Shown here: positions 37,688-40,228 of the stretch, piece by piece
How positions within the stretch are numbered: the first letter of the stretch is position 1
Layout: each line of letters opens with the position of its first letter
Assembly: GCA_038234155.1 (NCBI GenBank)
Contig: JBBSUT010000005.1
Span: forward strand, 1-40,228
DNA from: Novosphingopyxis sp038234155
Lineage (GTDB): Bacteria; Pseudomonadota; Alphaproteobacteria; Sphingomonadales; Sphingomonadaceae
DNA length: 40,228 nt
Reading direction: 5' to 3'
Notes under the pieces: generated by a model
Told to the model about the DNA's origin: nothing
Databases searched by the model: none
Seen by the model: only the letters and a program-made list of their open reading frames with translations
Translations under genes and position numbers: made by a program

Positions 37688-39031
37688 TTGACGACTATAG
37701 CTGGTGCCCGTCGTATCGCCTACGCGATCGCGTCGGCAGCGCTACTCCTCGTTGCGTTCACATTCTATCGCACCTTCGCCGCGCCCCAGAATGCCTGGAC
37801 GCCAATTGCGCATTCGTCCATCGGCCGATCTGCGCCGCCGCTGCCAACCAGGCCCGAGCTATGGTCCGGCCGGATCGACTATAATCATGTCGATCAGCGG
37901 CTGCAGACGCTGGTCGCCCAATCGGAAATGACCGGGCTGGCGGTGGCCATTGTGGAGGACGGTCGATTGAGCTTCGTGAAGGGCTATGGAGTCACCGACC
38001 GCAAAACGAACACAATGATCGATCCCGCCACCGTTTTTCGATGGGCCTCGCTGTCCAAGGGCGTGGCCGGAACGCTCGGTGCGTTGTTGGCGTCCGAAGG
38101 CAAGCTTTCGCTAACCGATACGGTGGCGCAATGGGGCAGCAGCCTGCGTTTGCCGGGCGGCGCGGAGCATCGGCTGACCCTGGGCCAGCTGCTGTCTCAC
38201 CAGACCGGGCTGACCAAGAACGCCTATGACGGCAGGCTGGAAGGCGGCGCCAATGCCGGCGCGCTGCGCATGGCGCTGGCCGGCGCGCCGATGCAGTGCG
38301 CGCCCGGCACCTGTCACAGCTATCAGAACATTGCCTTCGACGCAGCCAGCGAGATCGAGGGCCGGGCGGGCAAGCAGCTCTATGGTCCGTTGGCAGAGGA
38401 AAAGCTGTTCATGCCGCTGGGCATGACCGGCGCGGGGGTGGGCATGGAAGCGCTCACCGGTGCCAAAACCTGGGCCAGGCCTTATCGCGGCGCGCAGGAG
38501 CGTCCCCTGTCGGACGCCTATTTCCGCGTACCCGCAGCCGCAGGTGTCAGCTCCAATATCGTCGATCTGGCGCGCTGGATGGAAGCGCAAATGGGGCTAT
38601 GGCCCAAGGTGCTGAGCCCCGCCGTACTGAACGAGGCGCACCGGGTGCGCGTGCCCACACGCCGCGTCTATGGCGGGGCCCTGTCGCGCGCGCTGAAGGA
38701 TCCGGGCTATGGCCTGGGCTGGCGCAGCTTCACCTATGCGGGGCATCTGCTGCAGGGGCACAGCGGCGCGGTGGACGGCTACCGCTCCACCATGATCTAC
38801 GATCCGGCGGCCAAGACCGGCGTGGTGATGCTGTGGAACAGCAACTGGGGCCGCCCGTTTGCCTTCCCGATCGAAGTGCTCGACAATTATTACGGTCTGC
38901 CCGCCACCGACTGGATGGAACTGCCCGCATCCCGCGCCGCCGCGCCTGTCGCCAGTGATGATAACGCCGACGGCAACCTGATCGACGGCCTGACTGGCCA
39001 CGACGCCCCAGCCACGGAGACCCGGCCATGA
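37688..39031 (+). CDS. Serine hydrolase of the beta-lactamase (class C/AmpC-like) superfamily
   Basis: This is a penicillin-binding-protein-like esterase or peptidase, probably exported or anchored by an N-terminal helix (IAYAIASAALLLVAFTFY, about 10-27). The 447-residue protein has the SxxK motif in FRWASLSKGVAGT, the YxN motif in CHSYQNIAFD, and HSG in QGHSGAVDGYRS in place of KTG, the usual set for esterase-like members. SHQTGLTKNAY-like sequence after LGQLL also fits. The start is a TTG at 37688 with GGATAGGG just upstream; no suitable ATG is near. A Pro/Asp/Thr-rich tail ends it. The stop overlaps the start of the alpha/beta hydrolase. The substrate is unknown; true beta-lactamase activity is not implied. 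Confidence 0.85.
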   Translation: MTTIAGARRIAYAIASAALLLVAFTFYRTFAAPQNAWTPIAHSSIGRSAPPLPTRPELWSGRIDYNHVDQRLQTLVAQSEMTGLAVAIVEDGRLSFVKGYGVTDRKTNTMIDPATVFRWASLSKGVAGTLGALLASEGKLSLTDTVAQWGSSLRLPGGAEHRLTLGQLLSHQTGLTKNAYDGRLEGGANAGALRMALAGAPMQCAPGTCHSYQNIAFDAASEIEGRAGKQLYGPLAEEKLFMPLGMTGAGVGMEALTGAKTWARPYRGAQERPLSDAYFRVPAAAGVSSNIVDLARWMEAQMGLWPKVLSPAVLNEAHRVRVPTRRVYGGALSRALKDPGYGLGWRSFTYAGHLLQGHSGAVDGYRSTMIYDPAAKTGVVMLWNSNWGRPFAFPIEVLDNYYGLPATDWMELPASRAAAPVASDDNADGNLIDGLTGHDAPATETRP

Positions 39032-39909
39032 TGCCTATTGTTCGAATGATCGGCGGCGCGCTTCTGCTCGCGCTCTCCGCATGCACCGCCCCAGGCCTGC
39101 TCAACAGCGTCGACGGGATCAGCGGCGGCGGCAAGGGCGTCAGCCGCGTGGCCGAGGGCGTGGCCTTCGGCACGCACGGGCAGAAGCTGGACGTCTGGCG
39201 CCCCGATGGCGCGCCGAATGCGGCGGGCGGCAATCCGGTGCTGATCTTCTGGTATGGCGGCGGCTGGGCCGAGGGCAAGCGTCAGGATTACGGGTTCGCC
39301 GCGCGCGCCTTTGCCGCCGAGGGGTTTACCGTGGTGCTGCCCGATTATCGCAAGGTGCCGGACGTGCGCTATCCCGCCTTTTTGCAGGACGGCGCGAACG
39401 CGGTCGCCTGGACGCGCGCGCATGCGGCGGAATTCGGCGGCGACCCGCAGCGCATCGCCGTGGCCGGGCATAGCGCGGGCGCATATATCGCGGCAATGCT
39501 GGCGCTTGATCCGCGCTGGAATGCAGCGGCGGGGGTGCCGGACGGCACGATCAAGGCGGGCGTCGGGCTCAGCGGTCCCTATGATTTCTACCCGTTCGAC
39601 AAGAAGCGCTCGATCGACGCCTTTGCCGGTGCCCCGAACCCCGAGGACACCCAGCCGATCAACCATGTGACGGCCAACGCGCCGCCGCTGCTCCTCGTCA
39701 CCTCGACCGACGACACCACCGTGCGGCCGTATAATGCGGCGAACCTCGAGAAGAAATTGCGTGCGGCTGGCGCGGTGGTCGAGATGAAGGAATATCCCGG
39801 CCTGACGCATGAGGAAGTCGCCATGGCGCTCTCCGCCACCTTCCGCGGCAAGGGTCCGGTGCTGGATGACAGCGCGGCATTTCTGAAGAAGGCGATGCCT
39901 GCGCGCTAA
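39028..39909 (+). CDS. Alpha/beta hydrolase lipoprotein (esterase/lipase-like)
   Basis: This is probably a secreted, lipid-anchored esterase. The 293-residue protein begins MMPIVRMIGGALLLALSACTAP, a signal peptide with lipobox LSAC. The oxyanion loop is FWYGGGWAEGKRQDYG, akin to the HGGGW of the hormone-sensitive-lipase group but with Tyr in place of His. The nucleophile elbow is VAGHSAGAYIAAML (Ser in GHSAG). An Asp lies in TSTDDTTVRPYNA, and the catalytic His is in PGLTHEEV. It overlaps the serine hydrolase stop by four bases, so two different serine hydrolases are made in tandem from one transcript. The natural substrate is not known. Confidence 0.86.
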   Translation: MMPIVRMIGGALLLALSACTAPGLLNSVDGISGGGKGVSRVAEGVAFGTHGQKLDVWRPDGAPNAAGGNPVLIFWYGGGWAEGKRQDYGFAARAFAAEGFTVVLPDYRKVPDVRYPAFLQDGANAVAWTRAHAAEFGGDPQRIAVAGHSAGAYIAAMLALDPRWNAAAGVPDGTIKAGVGLSGPYDFYPFDKKRSIDAFAGAPNPEDTQPINHVTANAPPLLLVTSTDDTTVRPYNAANLEKKLRAAGAVVEMKEYPGLTHEEVAMALSATFRGKGPVLDDSAAFLKKAMPAR

Positions 39910-40064
39910 GCACCACCCACTGAGCATAACCAGTTGATCCAGGCGGTTGCGCATAGCGGCGCTTGCCCCTAAAGATGTGTTACGCTGCACTGCAGCAATT
40001 CCACTCTTTCCGCGTGATCCGCGCCAGCCCTGCTCGCGCCGCGCCCCGACATGCGAGCCGTGCA

Positions 40065-40228
40065 ATGCCGATCCAGAACAATATCCGCCGCGACTGGCTG
40101 AGCAATCCGAAGACCGAATTTCTCGCCGGACTGGTGGTCGCGCTGGCGCTGATCCCGGAGGCCATCGGCTTTGCCATCATCGCGGGCGTCGATCCGCGCG
40201 TGGGCCTCTACGCCAGCTTCTCGATCGC
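40065..40228 (+). CDS. SulP family inorganic anion transporter, N-terminal fragment
   Basis: SulP proteins are multi-helix carriers of sulphate, bicarbonate and similar anions. Only the first 54 codons are inside the window. They read MPIQNNIRRDWLSNPKTEFLAGLVVALALIPEAIGFAIIAGVDPRVGLYASFSI. This is the start of a SulP membrane domain: a short cytoplasmic head, then LAGLVVALALIPEAIGFAIIAGV, which contains the hallmark P-x-A-x-x-(F/Y)-A-x-x-A-G of the first helix, then P-x-x-GLYAS. No cognate ribosome binding site is obvious. The frame runs off the right edge. Substrate and any C-terminal STAS domain cannot be judged. Confidence 0.82.
   Translation, partial: MPIQNNIRRDWLSNPKTEFLAGLVVALALIPEAIGFAIIAGVDPRVGLYASFSI

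Noticed and set aside
37688..39031. Antibiotic-resistance beta-lactamase
   Set aside because: It has SxxK and YxN but HSG in place of KTG and a membrane helix at the N-terminus, which fits the broad esterase/PBP-like group rather than a dedicated AmpC enzyme.
1..40228. Defence system, prophage, transposon or CRISPR array
   Set aside because: No transposase, integrase, phage structural gene, nuclease-helicase set or regularly spaced repeat array was found on either strand; the RNase T2 is a secreted scavenging-type enzyme.

Overview
The window looks like a chromosomal piece of a GC-rich alphaproteobacterium, most probably a sphingomonad (Sphingomonadales). The grounds are family-level: a crtW-crtZ carotenoid pair, an F1-ATPase zeta subunit (DUF1476) beside bolA and grxD, a RibBX-type riboflavin enzyme, DUF4112 and DUF4230 proteins, and an acidic-tailed FYDLN-type protein. 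This was read by eye, so the genus is not claimed. There is no transposase, integrase, phage gene, CRISPR array or recognisable defence locus. The only sign of past rearrangement is a decayed partial tRNA-Ala copy.

Layout. 1-2.5 kb is the end of a flagellar cluster: fliD (cut by the window edge), fliS and, convergent, a sigma-54 activator that lacks a receiver domain. 2.8-5.3 kb holds a medium-chain dehydrogenase and a RibBX enzyme with its own N-terminal DNA-binding domain. 5.5-12.5 kb is acyl-CoA metabolism: glutaryl-CoA dehydrogenase and a class III CoA-transferase on the plus strand, then crotonase, short-chain dehydrogenase, thiolase and acyl-CoA synthetase on the minus strand. 12.7-18.2 kb is housekeeping: tRNA-Ala(GGC), an FYDLN-type acidic protein, aroA, a small membrane protein, cmk, rpsA and ihfB. 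18.3-24.5 kb has an ABC-2 exporter, tRNA-Leu(TAA), a lone solute-binding lipoprotein, a DUF4112 protein, an RNase T2, a small membrane protein and nadC. 24.7-31.3 kb (all minus strand) has a DUF2254 membrane protein, nadA, a DUF4230 protein, a metallo-beta-lactamase-fold hydrolase, a glycosyltransferase and the zeta subunit/bolA/grxD operon. 31.5-40.2 kb has a quinone oxidoreductase divergent from crtW-crtZ, an SMP-30 protein, then a tightly overlapped run: scoA, a lipoprotein acid phosphatase, scoB, a possible small membrane protein, a serine hydrolase and an esterase-like lipoprotein. The start of a SulP transporter closes the window.

The genes fit together as a heterotrophic core. The acyl-CoA genes and the 3-oxoacid CoA-transferase would feed fatty acid, lysine/glutarate or ketone-body carbon into acetyl-CoA. 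NadA and NadC supply NAD, RibBX supplies the four-carbon riboflavin precursor, and CrtW with CrtZ could convert beta-carotene towards astaxanthin.

The most unusual signals are regulatory. RibBX carries an XRE-like N-terminal helix-turn-helix, and two TCACA/TGTGA palindromes lie in its own promoter region, which suggests an enzyme that represses its own gene. Other notable signals are two exact 17-bp direct repeats 21 bp apart upstream of the zeta-bolA-grxD operon, a seven-run G-quadruplex motif before crtW, a TTGACG/CGTCAA palindrome over the likely -35 of the thiolase operon, and a phosphatase gene wedged with overlaps between the two CoA-transferase subunits.
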